DNA of 64,000 nucleotides from Alteripontixanthobacter maritimus (lineage in GTDB: Bacteria; Pseudomonadota; Alphaproteobacteria; Sphingomonadales; Sphingomonadaceae): positions 877,501 through 941,500 of the forward strand of contig NZ_QBKA01000002.1 of NCBI RefSeq assembly GCF_003340475.1. The letters are read 5' to 3'. Shown in pieces: positions 36,716 to 45,922 of this stretch. A program made the translations under genes and the position numbers. The notes under the pieces are model-generated. The model was not told the origin of the DNA. It ran no database searches and saw nothing but the letters and a program-made list of their open reading frames with translations. Position 1 is the stretch's first letter. Each line of letters begins with the position of its first letter.

Positions 36716-37723
36716 ATGGCGACGAAGGTTGCAATCAATGGTTTCGGACGGATCGGGCGGCTGGTCGCACGCGCCTTGCTGGAGCGGACCGATCACGATC
36801 TCGATCTTGTCGCGATCAACGATCTGGCCGACGCGGAATCCAACGCGCTGCTGTTCCAGTACGATTCCACCCACGGCCGCTTCCCCGGCAAGGTCAGCGT
36901 CGATGGCAACACCATCACTGTAAATGGCAAGGTTATTACCGTCACGTCCGAGCGTGACCCGGGTAAGCTGCCACATAAGGACATGGGCATCGATCTGGTG
37001 CTGGAATGCACCGGCTTCTTCCAGAGCGACGAGGCCGCACGCCCGCATCTGACAGCCGGTGCGAAGAAAGTGCTCATCTCCGCCCCTGCAAAGAATGTTA
37101 CAAAGACAATCGTTTACGGCGTAAACCAAGACAGCCTGACAAAAGACGATGTGATCGTATCGAACGCTAGCTGCACCACGAACTGCCTGGCTCCGGTTGC
37201 CAAGGTGCTTAACGACGCGGTCGGTATCGAGCGCGGTTTCATGACCACCATTCATAGCTACACCAACGATCAGCGGATGCTCGACCAGATGCATTCCGAC
37301 ATGCGCCGGGCACGCGGCGGGGCGCAGAACATGATCCCCACCACCACCGGTGCCGCCCGTGCGGTTGGACTGGTTTTGCCGGAACTGAATGGCAAGCTGG
37401 ACGGATCGAGTGTGCGGGTGCCAACCCCCAACGTGTCGCTGATCGATCTGGTATTCACACCGGGCCGCGATACCTCGAGAGAGGAACTGAACGACGCGCT
37501 GAAAGCGGCGGCGGACGGTCCGATGAACGGCGTCCTTGATTTTACCTCGCAGCCACTGGTGTCGAGCGATTTCAACCATCACCCGGCTAGCTCTACCGTA
37601 GACAGTCTGGAAACCAGCGTAATGGAGGGCAAGCTGGCCCGCGTCGTCAGCTGGTACGACAATGAATGGGGCTTCTCCAACCGCATGATCGATACCGCCG
37701 GTGTCATGGCGAAGCTGATCTAG
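36716..37723 (+). CDS. gap: glyceraldehyde-3-phosphate dehydrogenase
   Basis: The 335-residue enzyme has the NAD-binding start VAINGFGRIGRLVARAL, the catalytic cysteine in SNASCTTNCLAPV, and the phosphate-site sequences GAARAVGLVLPELNGKLDG and WYDNEWGFSNRM. It converts glyceraldehyde-3-phosphate to 1,3-bisphosphoglycerate. A GGAG lies about nine bases upstream. It lies between tkt and pgk in the same direction. Confidence 0.96.
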   Translation: MATKVAINGFGRIGRLVARALLERTDHDLDLVAINDLADAESNALLFQYDSTHGRFPGKVSVDGNTITVNGKVITVTSERDPGKLPHKDMGIDLVLECTGFFQSDEAARPHLTAGAKKVLISAPAKNVTKTIVYGVNQDSLTKDDVIVSNASCTTNCLAPVAKVLNDAVGIERGFMTTIHSYTNDQRMLDQMHSDMRRARGGAQNMIPTTTGAARAVGLVLPELNGKLDGSSVRVPTPNVSLIDLVFTPGRDTSREELNDALKAAADGPMNGVLDFTSQPLVSSDFNHHPASSTVDSLETSVMEGKLARVVSWYDNEWGFSNRMIDTAGVMAKLI

Positions 37724-37733
37724 AAGCGCAGAC

Positions 37734-37753
37734 CCTTCCCCGTATGGGGGAGG
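37734..37753. repeat. short GC palindrome between gap and pgk
   Basis: CCTTCCCC and GGGGGAGG enclose GTAT, forming an eight-base-pair hairpin with one G-U pair. There is no U-tract. It may attenuate or stabilise the gap-pgk transcript, or be a copy of a dispersed intergenic palindrome. Only one copy is apparent in this window. Confidence 0.4.
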
Positions 37754-37768
37754 ATTTAGGGGCCGATA

Positions 37769-38971
37769 ATGCCGAAGTTCCAGACACTTGACGATTTGCC
37801 AGCCGACCTTTCTGGAAAGGTCGCGCTGGTTCGTGTCGATCTGAACCTGCCGATGGATGGCGGTTCGGCGTCCGATGTGAGCCGGGTCGAGGCAGTCAGG
37901 CCAACCGTGCTGGAGCTGGCTGACAAGGGCGCGAAGGTCCTGCTTCTGGCGCATTACGGGCGCCCAAAGGGTCAGCGGCATTCCACTATGAGTACCAGCT
38001 GGGTGCAGGGCGATGTGGAGCGGGTGCTCGACCGCGAAATCATGTTCATTCCCGAGGTCATGGGCCCGGTGGTTGAACAGTCGATCGGCATTCTGGGTAA
38101 TGGCGATATCGGTTTGCTGGACAATGTGCGGTTCTGGCCGGGCGAAGAGGCCAACGACCCTGACTTCGCCGCGGGCATGGCCGATCACGCGGATATTTTC
38201 GTGAACGATGCGTTCTCCGCCGCGCATCGCGCCCATGCGAGCACCGTCGGACTGGCGAACCACCTCCCAGCCTATGCTGGGCGCGCCATGCAGGCCGAAC
38301 TCGATGCGTTGGATGCGGCCTTGGGCAATCCCGAAGCGCCTGTCGCAGCCGTAGTAGGGGGCGCAAAGGTTTCCACCAAGCTGGCCGTGCTCGACAACCT
38401 CGTCACACAGGTTCAGCACCTGATTATTGGCGGCGGCATGGCCAACACGTTCCTTGCTGCGCGGGGCGTCGATGTCGGCAAGTCCCTGTGCGAACACGAT
38501 CTGACCGGTACCGCCAACGCGATCCTCGACAAGGCCGACCATGCCGGTTGCACCGTCCACCTTCCGTATGATGTCGTCGTGGCGCAGGAATTTGCGGCGA
38601 ACCCTGCTTCATTGCGTGTCTGCAACGTCCACGAAGTGGCTGAAAACGAAATGATACTCGATATCGGCCCGCAAGCGGTCGAGGCTTTGGGCGATGTTCT
38701 GAAGACTTGTCGCACGCTGGTCTGGAACGGGCCGTTGGGCGCGTTCGAAACCGAGCCGTTCGATGCGGCCACCGTTTCGCTGGCCCGCACTGCTGCTGCG
38801 TTAACCGAAGGCGGATCGCTGACTTCTGTGGCCGGTGGCGGCGATACGGTCGCAGCGTTGGCTCATGCCGGAGTAAAAGATGATTTCACTTATGTTTCAA
38901 CGGCAGGGGGCGCTTTCCTCGAATGGATGGAGGGCAAGGATTTGCCAGGAGTTGCAGCTTTGATGAGTTGA
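37769..38971 (+). CDS. pgk: phosphoglycerate kinase
   Basis: The 400-residue enzyme transfers phosphate from 1,3-bisphosphoglycerate to ADP. It contains KVALVRVDLNLPMDG (substrate loop), VLLLAHYGRPKG, then AAVVGGAKVSTKLAVLDN, GGGMANTFLAARG and the C-terminal nucleotide loop GGSLTSVAGGGDTVAAL. Some positions differ from common versions (HYGRPKG in place of HLGRPKG), which is seen in other members and should not affect activity. It is downstream of gap by 45 bases. Confidence 0.95.
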   Translation: MPKFQTLDDLPADLSGKVALVRVDLNLPMDGGSASDVSRVEAVRPTVLELADKGAKVLLLAHYGRPKGQRHSTMSTSWVQGDVERVLDREIMFIPEVMGPVVEQSIGILGNGDIGLLDNVRFWPGEEANDPDFAAGMADHADIFVNDAFSAAHRAHASTVGLANHLPAYAGRAMQAELDALDAALGNPEAPVAAVVGGAKVSTKLAVLDNLVTQVQHLIIGGGMANTFLAARGVDVGKSLCEHDLTGTANAILDKADHAGCTVHLPYDVVVAQEFAANPASLRVCNVHEVAENEMILDIGPQAVEALGDVLKTCRTLVWNGPLGAFETEPFDAATVSLARTAAALTEGGSLTSVAGGGDTVAALAHAGVKDDFTYVSTAGGAFLEWMEGKDLPGVAALMS

Positions 38972-38988
38972 CGCGCTACCGACGAAAC

Positions 38989-39759
38989 TTACCTGTATTC
39001 GGGGTTCGGCGCGTCGAAGCTGCATCCCTCTTTCCATAAATCGACCGAATTCCCATGTGCAGGAATTCCGCCTGCATCCTTGAGCATTCGGGCCATATGC
39101 ATCAGGTTCCATGTCATGAAAGTGGCGTTGCGGCGGGTAAAGTCGTTGTCGAAGCCGACATATCCGCGCTTCTCCCCGTCCGGGCCATCTTCCAGGGCAT
39201 CGCCATAGGACGGGCCGGGCCCTGCTTCGCCGATCCATCCGGCATCGGCTTGTGGAGGGATCGTGTAGCCCACATGCTGTAACGAATAGAGCACGCCCAT
39301 CCCGACATGTTTGATGCCGTCTTCGTTTCCGGTCACGATGCAACCGCCGACTTTACCGTAAAAGGTATACTGCCCTTTGTCGTTGGTCTGCCCGGAATGA
39401 CCGTAAAGTCGTTCGACAAGTTTTTGGCAAAGGCTGCTTTTTTCGCCCAGCCAGATCGGCGTGCCTATGATAAGGATGTCGGCCGCGGCGACCTTGTCCC
39501 AGATCGCGGGCCAGTCATCATGGTCGAAACCGTGCTCGGTCATGTCGGGATAGACGCCGGCCGGGATTGTGTGATCGGCCAATCGGACCTGCTCCAGCGC
39601 AATATTGCTGCGGGTAAGGATCGTCTCGGGAATGCCCAAAAGCTTGTCCGTGTGCGAACCCTGCGGACTTGGTTTCAGCGTGCAGTTGATAGTCAGCGCT
39701 TTCAGGTCACTGAAATCGGTGCTGTTTTCGGCGCAAAGGCGCTCCTGCGTATCGTCGAG
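38989..39759 (-). CDS. flavodoxin-fold NAD(P)H:FMN reductase-like protein
   Basis: The 256-residue protein has a flavodoxin fold: KALTINCTLKPSPQGSHTDK resembles the phosphate-binding first loop, and ADILIIGTPIWLGEKSS and GKVGGCIVTGNEDGIKHV match the second and third flavin loops. It is most like NADPH-dependent FMN reductases of the WrbA/NQO-like group. It converges on pgk (17 bases) and is unrelated to glycolysis by sequence. The ATG at 39757-39759 is preferred over one 11 codons upstream. The substrate is unknown. Confidence 0.75.
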   Translation of the reverse strand, partial: LDDTQERLCAENSTDFSDLKALTINCTLKPSPQGSHTDKLLGIPETILTRSNIALEQVRLADHTIPAGVYPDMTEHGFDHDDWPAIWDKVAAADILIIGTPIWLGEKSSLCQKLVERLYGHSGQTNDKGQYTFYGKVGGCIVTGNEDGIKHVGMGVLYSLQHVGYTIPPQADAGWIGEAGPGPSYGDALEDGPDGEKRGYVGFDNDFTRRNATFMTWNLMHMARMLKDAGGIPAHGNSVDLWKEGCSFDAPNPEYR

Positions 39760-39979
39760 CATCGCGTGCAAATCTCCCTGCTGCCTTTCCAATACGCTTC
39801 ACCGGCGCATTTGGTTACCGCAAGGGCGGGCCGATCGAACGAAACCTAATGACTAAATTGCCGCGAACCGGTTGCGGGCGCTTTACCGTCTGGCTAAGGC
39901 CCGCGCGATGTGCGGCGCATTCGTATGCACGCCGCCAGATACACACACTCTACCCACGAAAACCGACAGGGACACAGCC

Positions 39980-40870
39980 ATGACATTCGATGAAATGAAG
40001 GATCGTATTGCCAACGGAACGGGCTTCATCGCCGCGCTGGACCAGTCGGGCGGCTCTACCCCCAAGGCCCTCGCGGGCTATGGCGTCGATGAAAGTGCAT
40101 GGTCTGGCGATGATGAGATGTTCGCCAAGATCCACGAGATGCGCTGCCGCATCGTTGAAAGCTCGGCGTTTACTGGTGACAGAGTTGTGGGGGCAATTCT
40201 CTTTGAGAAAACGATGGAGGGCTGCAACCCCGAAGGCATGCCCATTCCAAAGCGGCTGGCAGCGAAAGGCATCGTGCCGTTTCTGAAAGTCGACAAGGGT
40301 ATGCACGATACGGAAAACGGCGGGCAGTTGATGAAGCCGATGCCGCAGCTCGACGAGAATTGCGCCCGGGCAAAGGAACTTGGCGTATTCGGCACCAAGA
40401 TGCGAAGCGTCATTCATGAGGCCGACGAAACCGGCGTCGCCGCCAATGTCAGCCAGCAGATGGATTTCGGCTTGCAGATCCTGGGCAACGGACTGGTTCC
40501 GATCCTGGAGCCCGAAGTCAGCTTGAAAAGCAGCACTCGCGCGCAAGCCGAAGCGCTGGTTCTGGCCAATATGCTGGAGCAGCTGGACCGCGTGCCCGAC
40601 GGTAAACAGGTGATGCTGAAACTGACCATCCCTGTCGAACCTGACACCTACGTCCCGCTGGTCGATCATCCGAAAGTGCTGCGCGTGGTCGCGCTCTCAG
40701 GTGGATATGAACGGGACGAGGCTTGCGCGGAACTGGCGAAAAATCACGGCATGATTGCAAGCTTCAGCCGTGCCCTTCTGCAGGATTTGCGGTATGATAT
40801 GGACGATGCCCAGTTCGACGCTGCCCTGACCAGCGCCATCGACCAGATCAGCGCAGCCAGCGCGACCTGA
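39980..40870 (+). CDS. class I fructose-bisphosphate aldolase
   Basis: The 296-residue protein has the class I aldolase start GTGFIAALDQSGGSTPKALAGYGV and lysine-rich active-site strands (PFLKVDKGM, MLKLTIPVEPDTY). The length agrees with the bacterial group typically about 295 residues. It has no class II metal-binding histidine pattern. It interconverts fructose-1,6-bisphosphate and two triose phosphates, completing the set with tkt, gap and pgk upstream. The ATG at 39980 has an AGGGA upstream; a longer frame from 39872 starts in a poorly coding stretch. Confidence 0.9.
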   Translation: MTFDEMKDRIANGTGFIAALDQSGGSTPKALAGYGVDESAWSGDDEMFAKIHEMRCRIVESSAFTGDRVVGAILFEKTMEGCNPEGMPIPKRLAAKGIVPFLKVDKGMHDTENGGQLMKPMPQLDENCARAKELGVFGTKMRSVIHEADETGVAANVSQQMDFGLQILGNGLVPILEPEVSLKSSTRAQAEALVLANMLEQLDRVPDGKQVMLKLTIPVEPDTYVPLVDHPKVLRVVALSGGYERDEACAELAKNHGMIASFSRALLQDLRYDMDDAQFDAALTSAIDQISAASAT

Positions 40871-40879
40871 ACGGATCGG

Positions 40880-41368
40880 TCAAGCGCCTGAATTCGCTCG
40901 GGGCTGGCTGCTGGCAATATCCGGCGCATAGCTAAACGTGAAACGGTATGAGGACGCGGCGTCCTTGTTCGTGCCATCCTCGCTCGTGTCGTTGTTCATG
41001 TCGGCATCCGACTGCCCCTCGTCCTGCGATCCTGCCGCAGGAGGTGGGTTGGCCTGCATCGTCAACATTCCGCGCCGCAAGCGTAGCGGGACATGCTCTT
41101 CCATGGTGCGTTCCGACACTGCCCCAAGTTCCGAGATGCGGGCAGCGACCAACAGCTTGCCAGCCTGGATGCACATGACGTCGGGCGGACAGCGGCTATC
41201 CTCGATTATTGCGAGCGGCGTGACGGTCACGTGGTGCCCGGCATCAAAGGTTTCGCCAAGCGCGACCGGGAGCTGAACATCGGGCGCTGCGGCCTGTTGC
41301 GGGCCGTGAACCAAGACGGAAGCGGGCAGCAAGAGGCCGAGAAGCATTTTGATCATGCTGGCCAACAT
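40880..41368 (-). CDS. putative secreted protein, unknown function
   Basis: The 162-residue product has an N-terminal hydrophobic signal (MLASMIKMLLGLLLPASVLV). The core DSRCPPDVMCIQAGKLLVAA resembles a recurring motif of small secreted proteins of unknown function, D-S-R-C-P-x-D-V-x-C-x-x-A-G, with a likely disulphide between the two cysteines. The C-terminal part is low-complexity and acidic. Alternative starts lie four codons apart (41368 and 41356). It is convergent with the aldolase gene. Confidence 0.6.
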   Translation of the reverse strand: MLASMIKMLLGLLLPASVLVHGPQQAAAPDVQLPVALGETFDAGHHVTVTPLAIIEDSRCPPDVMCIQAGKLLVAARISELGAVSERTMEEHVPLRLRRGMLTMQANPPPAAGSQDEGQSDADMNNDTSEDGTNKDAASSYRFTFSYAPDIASSQPRANSGA

Positions 41369-41466
41369 CCCATAATATTCATGAACCAAACACGAATGCC
41401 GGGGGCGGGGCGGCTTCAGCCATAGCGGGGTTGGAGAATTCCGGAGTAGCCTATAATGCGCGCCCA

Positions 41467-42114
41467 ATGGCCAAACCTCCCCCACCCTGTGCGCTCTATC
41501 TGATCTCTCCGCTTGAAACCGGGGGTGACTTTCCTGGTCGGTTGGCACGCGCGCTGGATGCAAGTGAAGGGACCAATCCGGTATCGGCATTCCAGTTTCG
41601 TGTGAAAGGGCTGGACCAGCATGAGGCGGCGGCGCTTGCTGCGCCTTTGCAGGCAATCTGCGCGGAACGTGATGTCGCTTTCGTCGTCAACGACAGCACC
41701 GCGCTGGCTAGGCGGCTCGGCGCAGATGGGGTGCATCTGGGGCAGGGCGACGGCACCGTGGCCGAAGCGCGCGAGGAACTGCCCGCTGACGTGCAGGTCG
41801 GCGTCACCTGTCACGCCTCAAAGCATTTGGCGATGGAGGCAGGGGAAGCTGGCGCGGATTACGTCGCATTCGGGGCGTTTCATCCCAGCACGACCAAGGA
41901 TACCGAGCACCGCGCCGAGCTGGATGTGCTGGAATGGTGGGCCAATCTGTTCGAAATACCATGTGTGGCTATTGGCGGGATTACTCCTGACAACGCAGCG
42001 CCGCTGATAGCCGCAGGGGCTGACTTTCTGGCAGTTTCCGGTGCCGTGTGGAATGGTGACGAGGTGGAAGCCATACGCGCTTTTGCAGAAGTCCTGGCGG
42101 AGAACCGCGCCTGA
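41467..42114 (+). CDS. thiE: thiamine phosphate synthase
   Basis: The 215-residue TIM-barrel enzyme joins HMP-PP and thiazole phosphate. Matching motifs are FQFRVKGLDQHEAAALAA, VNDSTALARRLGADGVHLGQ, GVTCHASKHLAMEAGEAGA, YVAFGAFHPSTTK and VAIGGITPDNAAPLIAAGAD. The GAFHPSTTK loop corresponds to the conserved pyrophosphate-binding G-x-x-x-T-x-T-K, here with Ser-Thr-Thr. No TPP riboswitch could be recognised upstream. It is a stand-alone gene, not in a thi operon. Confidence 0.9.
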   Translation: MAKPPPPCALYLISPLETGGDFPGRLARALDASEGTNPVSAFQFRVKGLDQHEAAALAAPLQAICAERDVAFVVNDSTALARRLGADGVHLGQGDGTVAEAREELPADVQVGVTCHASKHLAMEAGEAGADYVAFGAFHPSTTKDTEHRAELDVLEWWANLFEIPCVAIGGITPDNAAPLIAAGADFLAVSGAVWNGDEVEAIRAFAEVLAENRA

Positions 42115-42259
42115 TTCCGCATGGAACAACAAGGCTCATGCCCTTTGGTTATCAGGACGCCCTTCGCCGTTCGCGCTTTTTGCCCTATAGAACTGCAATC
42201 AGCCTGCCGCGCGCTGCCATCGGCCCAAGTCCGGTGGGCGTCATAGCCATAGGAACGAC

Positions 42260-42973
42260 ATGAATTTTCTGGACCGCATCATAACCATCCTGATTACAGC
42301 CACCATCACGTCGGCAATCTGGATCGTTGCGGGTGGCAGCCTCATCGAGAACGCCACTGCTGACAGTCAGGCAAGCAAAACGCGCCCCGCTGAAGCGGCC
42401 CCCAGTCCGAGCCCGGTTGCTGGTGACGGGGGCGATATCGTCGCTATACCCGGCGGAGAAGGGCGCGAGGCCCCCGAAAGCGCCGTGCTGCCGCTGGACG
42501 GCGGCGGGGTAGAGACGCAGGATACAGCGCAAAGCGACCAGTTGGCGGTGCCCGTACTTAATGTCCGGCGCGAAGACCTGACCGACACGTTCACCGATGA
42601 TCGTGGCGGCGGTACGCGGCTGCATGAGGCAATCGATATCATGGCACCCGAAGGCACATCGGTTGTCGCTGCGGCACCCGGCACGATCGAACGAATTTTC
42701 CTTTCCGACGCCGGGGGCAAGACGCTGTATATCCGCAGCGCCGACGGCGAAACCATCCATTATTACGCGCATCTGGCCGAGTATGCGAAGGGTTTGAAGG
42801 AAGGCCAGCGAGTGCGCCGCAACCAGCGGCTCGGCACGGTTGGCAGTACCGGCAACGCGTCATCCGATGCGCCGCACCTGCATTTTGCGATCCTTCGCAC
42901 AACGAAGGATGCCAAGTGGTGGGAACCGGCCAACGCAATAAATCCTTACCCGCTGCTCACGCGACAAAACTGA
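42260..42973 (+). CDS. M23-family peptidoglycan metallopeptidase
   Basis: The 237-residue product has an N-terminal membrane anchor or signal (FLDRIITILITATITSAIWIVAG), a proline/acidic linker of about 60 residues, and a LytM/M23 domain. Zinc ligands are visible as H-x-x-x-D in RLHEAIDIMAPEG and H-x-H in APHLHFAIL, with YYAHLAEY between. It probably cleaves peptidoglycan cross-bridges or activates amidases in the periplasm. An AGGA lies six bases before the ATG. It could also be a degenerate regulator, but the ligands are intact. Confidence 0.88.
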   Translation: MNFLDRIITILITATITSAIWIVAGGSLIENATADSQASKTRPAEAAPSPSPVAGDGGDIVAIPGGEGREAPESAVLPLDGGGVETQDTAQSDQLAVPVLNVRREDLTDTFTDDRGGGTRLHEAIDIMAPEGTSVVAAAPGTIERIFLSDAGGKTLYIRSADGETIHYYAHLAEYAKGLKEGQRVRRNQRLGTVGSTGNASSDAPHLHFAILRTTKDAKWWEPANAINPYPLLTRQN

Positions 42974-43012
42974 GTTTGGTGCCACGAGCAGGGCGCGGCT
43001 GGTTCGGTGGCG

Positions 43013-43432
43013 CTATGGTCGTTTGGCCGGTCCCGCCCGCTTGCAAAGCAGCCGGGTCTTCTCGCCATTATCGTCCAGCTTCCGCAACGTGTTCGCCGTG
43101 TACCGGGCGAACCGAACGCCCTTCATCGGACCACGCGTAAAGGTGACCACATTGCCGATCAGCAAGTATGTTCCGCTTCCCGAAACATCGTGATAGGTGC
43201 TGGCATTATCGATGGTAAAATTCATTTCGGGCATTTCCCGGATCGCAGGTCCGGCGGCATCACCCGGCAGAGCGCAGCGATATTGGCCGGTTTTCAGCAA
43301 GCCCAATCGCCCGCCCGGTTTCTCACCTTGCCCGCCTTCAGCACTGTTCGCGCCGGCGCCCTGCGGCAGGCCGGCGAACAGCGCCACGGCGGTAAGCGAA
43401 AGGGTTGCACAGAGGGTTCGGACGAACTTCAT
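43013..43432 (-). CDS. secreted protein of unknown function
   Basis: The 139-residue product begins with a signal peptide (MKFVRTLCATLSLTAVALFAGLPQGAGA). The mature part has two cysteines (YRCALPG and LLCKRAG) that could form one disulphide, and a beta-rich middle (TYHDVSGSGTYLLIGN). It ends with a basic tail, AGPAKRP. It is divergent from efp and convergent with the M23 gene. I recognise no family name for it. Confidence 0.65.
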   Translation of the reverse strand: MKFVRTLCATLSLTAVALFAGLPQGAGANSAEGGQGEKPGGRLGLLKTGQYRCALPGDAAGPAIREMPEMNFTIDNASTYHDVSGSGTYLLIGNVVTFTRGPMKGVRFARYTANTLRKLDDNGEKTRLLCKRAGPAKRP

Positions 43433-43556
43433 TGATCCTCGTATAGCGCGTCCGGTTCAGCCGCGCCACCTTGCCGCCCTATCGCCGACCCGCTAAGGCG
43501 CGCGCAGCTTCGCGGTTTCCCGTAATTCCGCGCCCCGAAAATATAAGGTCATCCCC

Positions 43557-44120
43557 ATGAAGATCAGCGGCGTGGACATTCGTCCCGGCAACATCATCGA
43601 ATATGAAAACGGCATCTGGAAAGTCGGCAAGATCCAGCACACCCAGCCCGGCAAGGGCGGGGCCTATATGCAGGTCGAGATGAAAAACCTGGTCGATGGC
43701 CGCAAGACCAATGTCCGCTATCGCAGCGCCGACACGGTCGAGAAAGTCCGGCTCGACACCAAGGAATTCCAGTATCTCTATGCCGAAGACGAAATGCTCG
43801 TTTTCATGGACAAGGACAATTACGAACAGATCAATCTGCCCACCGATCTTGTCGGCGACGCGGCAGCGTTTCTGGACGATGGCATGGATGTGCAGCTGGA
43901 ACTGTATGACGAAAAACCGATCAGCGTTGCACTTCCCAACACGGTTGAAGCGACCATTACCGAGGCCGACGCCGTGGTGAAAGGCCAGACCGCTTCGTCC
44001 AGCTACAAGCCCGCTGTGCTGGAAAACGGCGTGCGCGTGATGGTCCCGCCGCATATCGAAAGCGGAACGCGCATTGTGGTCGATGTGTACGAACGCACCT
44101 ATGTCGGGAAGGCGAGCTAA
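43557..44120 (+). CDS. efp: elongation factor P
   Basis: The 187-residue protein has the three EF-P beta-domains. It relieves ribosomes stalled at proline stretches. The KOW-like N-terminal domain carries lysine 33 in the loop [10 protein letters not shown], the position modified in other bacteria. The Elong-fact-P and C-terminal OB domains follow ([38 protein letters not shown]). No epmA or epmB gene is visible nearby. It is followed six bases on by the phosphatase-family gene. Confidence 0.96.
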   Translation: MKISGVDIRPGNIIEYENGIWKVGKIQHTQPGKGGAYMQVEMKNLVDGRKTNVRYRSADTVEKVRLDTKEFQYLYAEDEMLVFMDKDNYEQINLPTDLVGDAAAFLDDGMDVQLELYDEKPISVALPNTVEATITEADAVVKGQTASSSYKPAVLENGVRVMVPPHIESGTRIVVDVYERTYVGKAS

Positions 44121-44126
44121 GCTGCC

Positions 44127-44960
44127 ATGGTAGCCATATCTGGATTGATCCGCGTCATGGAAAGCGCGGCCCGCAAGGCGGGACATCGCTTGCGCCGCGA
44201 CTTCGGCGAGGTCGAGCATCTGCAAGTCAGCCGCAAAGGGCCGAGCGACTTTGTGTCCAAGGCAGACCAGCGGTCCGAACGCACGCTGTATGACGAACTC
44301 CTGAAGGCGCGCCCCGACTGGGGTTTCGAGCTGGAAGAAGGCGGCACGATCGAAGGCGAGCCGGGCAAGCCGCGCTGGGTCATCGATCCACTCGATGGTA
44401 CTAGCAACTTCCTCCACGGTATCCCGCATTTTGCTATCTCCATAGCCGCGCAGGAGCGCAAGCTGGACGATAGCGGCTGGGGCGACGTGTTCGGTGCAGT
44501 GGTTTACAATCCGATCACGGATGAAACGTTCTGGGCGGAAAAAACTCGCGGGGCATGGCTGCAGGATGCCCGGCTGCGGACTTCTACCCGCGGTTCGATG
44601 GCAGACGCCATTATCGCGACCGGTATTCCGTTTCAGGGACATGGCGATTTTGCCGAATGGACCAATATTTTCGGCGCTATCGCTCCGCGCGTTGCGGGCA
44701 TACGTAGGTACGGCGCCGCCTCTCTCGATCTCGCATGGCTGGCGGCCGGGCGGTATGACGGGTTCTGGGAAAGCGACCTGAAAATCTGGGATACCGCTGC
44801 CGGTTGCCTGCTGGTGCGTGAGGCTGGCGGCTTCGTCAGCGATTATCGCGGGCGGTCTGAGAACATCCATTTCAAGCAGGTTCTGGCAGGCAATCAGTCA
44901 TTGCATTCACGGATGCACAAGATCGTGGCCGAGGTGTTGCGCAAACCGCGAGCGGCGTAA
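44127..44960 (+). CDS. inositol monophosphatase-family protein (SuhB-like)
   Basis: The 277-residue protein has the metal-binding motifs FELEEGG (glutamate), IDPLDGTSNFLHGIPHF and the C-terminal WDTAAGCLLVREAGG, which define the family. These enzymes hydrolyse sugar or inositol phosphates using magnesium, and SuhB members also help ribosomal RNA maturation. It starts six bases after the efp stop, so the two are likely co-transcribed. The physiological substrate cannot be inferred. Confidence 0.9.
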   Translation: MVAISGLIRVMESAARKAGHRLRRDFGEVEHLQVSRKGPSDFVSKADQRSERTLYDELLKARPDWGFELEEGGTIEGEPGKPRWVIDPLDGTSNFLHGIPHFAISIAAQERKLDDSGWGDVFGAVVYNPITDETFWAEKTRGAWLQDARLRTSTRGSMADAIIATGIPFQGHGDFAEWTNIFGAIAPRVAGIRRYGAASLDLAWLAAGRYDGFWESDLKIWDTAAGCLLVREAGGFVSDYRGRSENIHFKQVLAGNQSLHSRMHKIVAEVLRKPRAA

Positions 44961-45051
44961 CATCGCGAATTCTGTGCATGCCCCGCTTGATGCAGCGCAG
45001 TCACGACGCTATGCGCGCTCAACCACTCCTGCAAGCTGTCCGCGGCTATGT

Positions 45052-45136
45052 GCCCCCGTGGTGGAATTGGTAGACGCGCCGCACTCAAAATGCGGTTCCT
45101 AACGGAGTGCCGGTTCGACTCCGGCCGGGGGCACCA
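45052..45136 (+). tRNA. tRNA-Leu (anticodon CAA)
   Basis: The 85-nucleotide class II tRNA has acceptor GCCCCCG pairing with CGGGGGC, A73 and CCA. The anticodon stem CCGCA/TGCGG encloses the loop CTCAAAA (anticodon CAA). A long variable arm follows (TTCCTAACGGAGT), and the T loop is TTCGACT. It lies in the gap before the membrane protein gene at 45257. Confidence 0.95.
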
Positions 45137-45256
45137 CCTTTAATAATCAAGCCACAGCGTGTGCTTCCATAGCGCCTCATGTAACTTGTGTGTCCGCATT
45201 TGCGAACAGGCTCGTCTGCAGGACACGATGCCTGCTTCGAACAAGAGGAGGTAATC

Positions 45257-45874
45257 TTGACATTCAATCACATGAATGCGGCTAGAACTGTGGCCGCTGC
45301 ACTGGTTGTGACGGTCATAACCCAGGTCCTGTACGTTACGGGAATAGTCGGCGGCGGATCCGAGGCGGCGTCTGTGCGGATGGTCTGGACTACGGAAATG
45401 GCGATGTTCACCATTCTTGCCGTCATCGGCATTGCGATGGCCGCTCGCGACGAACGATCTCCGCTTGCATGGGCTGCCATCGCCGTTGCGGGGTTCGTGA
45501 ACGTCCTTCAGACTGGAATGGGACTGGCCATGTTTCCACCTGCTTCCGCTGCGGGGGAGGGGCTTGAGCCTTTGATGGGAACCGTAGTTGCCGGCGCCTT
45601 TTTCCTGTATTTTCATGGAAAGGCGCTGATCGGTCTGGCCGCTATCGGCTTCGGCTTGCGTGCCTGGGCCAGCGGAACCTTTGCCGCGAAAGCCATCGGC
45701 GGTCTGGGGGTGCTTGCCGGAATGGCTGCGGCGGTACTCAATCTGCTTGGTATGGCAGGCGGTATGCGCTGGGCTCAGCCTGCGGGTGCGTCAGGTACGG
45801 CTGCCGCAGCTGTGCTTGCTCTGCTTCTGGTGCTTATCGTTCGGGCGCCATCGCCAAAAAAGGTGACCGCATGA
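45257..45874 (+). CDS. integral membrane protein, unknown function (TTG start)
   Basis: The 205-residue product has about six hydrophobic helices (VAAALVVTVITQVLYVTGI, MFTILAVIGIAMAA, and others) separated by short loops, and ends in a basic tail. The start is TTG at 45257 because a near-perfect AGGAGGT lies five bases upstream, while the in-frame ATG at 45272 has none. It is 48 bases upstream of the permease gene, so the two may be co-transcribed. I do not recognise the family. Confidence 0.65.
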   Translation: MTFNHMNAARTVAAALVVTVITQVLYVTGIVGGGSEAASVRMVWTTEMAMFTILAVIGIAMAARDERSPLAWAAIAVAGFVNVLQTGMGLAMFPPASAAGEGLEPLMGTVVAGAFFLYFHGKALIGLAAIGFGLRAWASGTFAAKAIGGLGVLAGMAAAVLNLLGMAGGMRWAQPAGASGTAAAAVLALLLVLIVRAPSPKKVTA

Positions 45875-45922
45875 TCGAATAGGCCTTGCCATCAGGCGCA
45901 GGGTTTGGGAGCGCAGGTTTAC

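Noticed and set aside
36158-38560. 800-codon open frame on the minus strand across tkt, gap and pgk
   Set aside because: It runs antisense through three well-conserved metabolic genes and has no protein-like features.
41368-41467. TPP riboswitch upstream of thiE
   Set aside because: The gap is only about 100 bases and lacks the conserved CUGAGA and thi-box elements on inspection.
43479-44870. 463-codon antisense frame across efp and the inositol-phosphatase-family gene
   Set aside because: Antisense shadow of two conserved genes in high-GC DNA.
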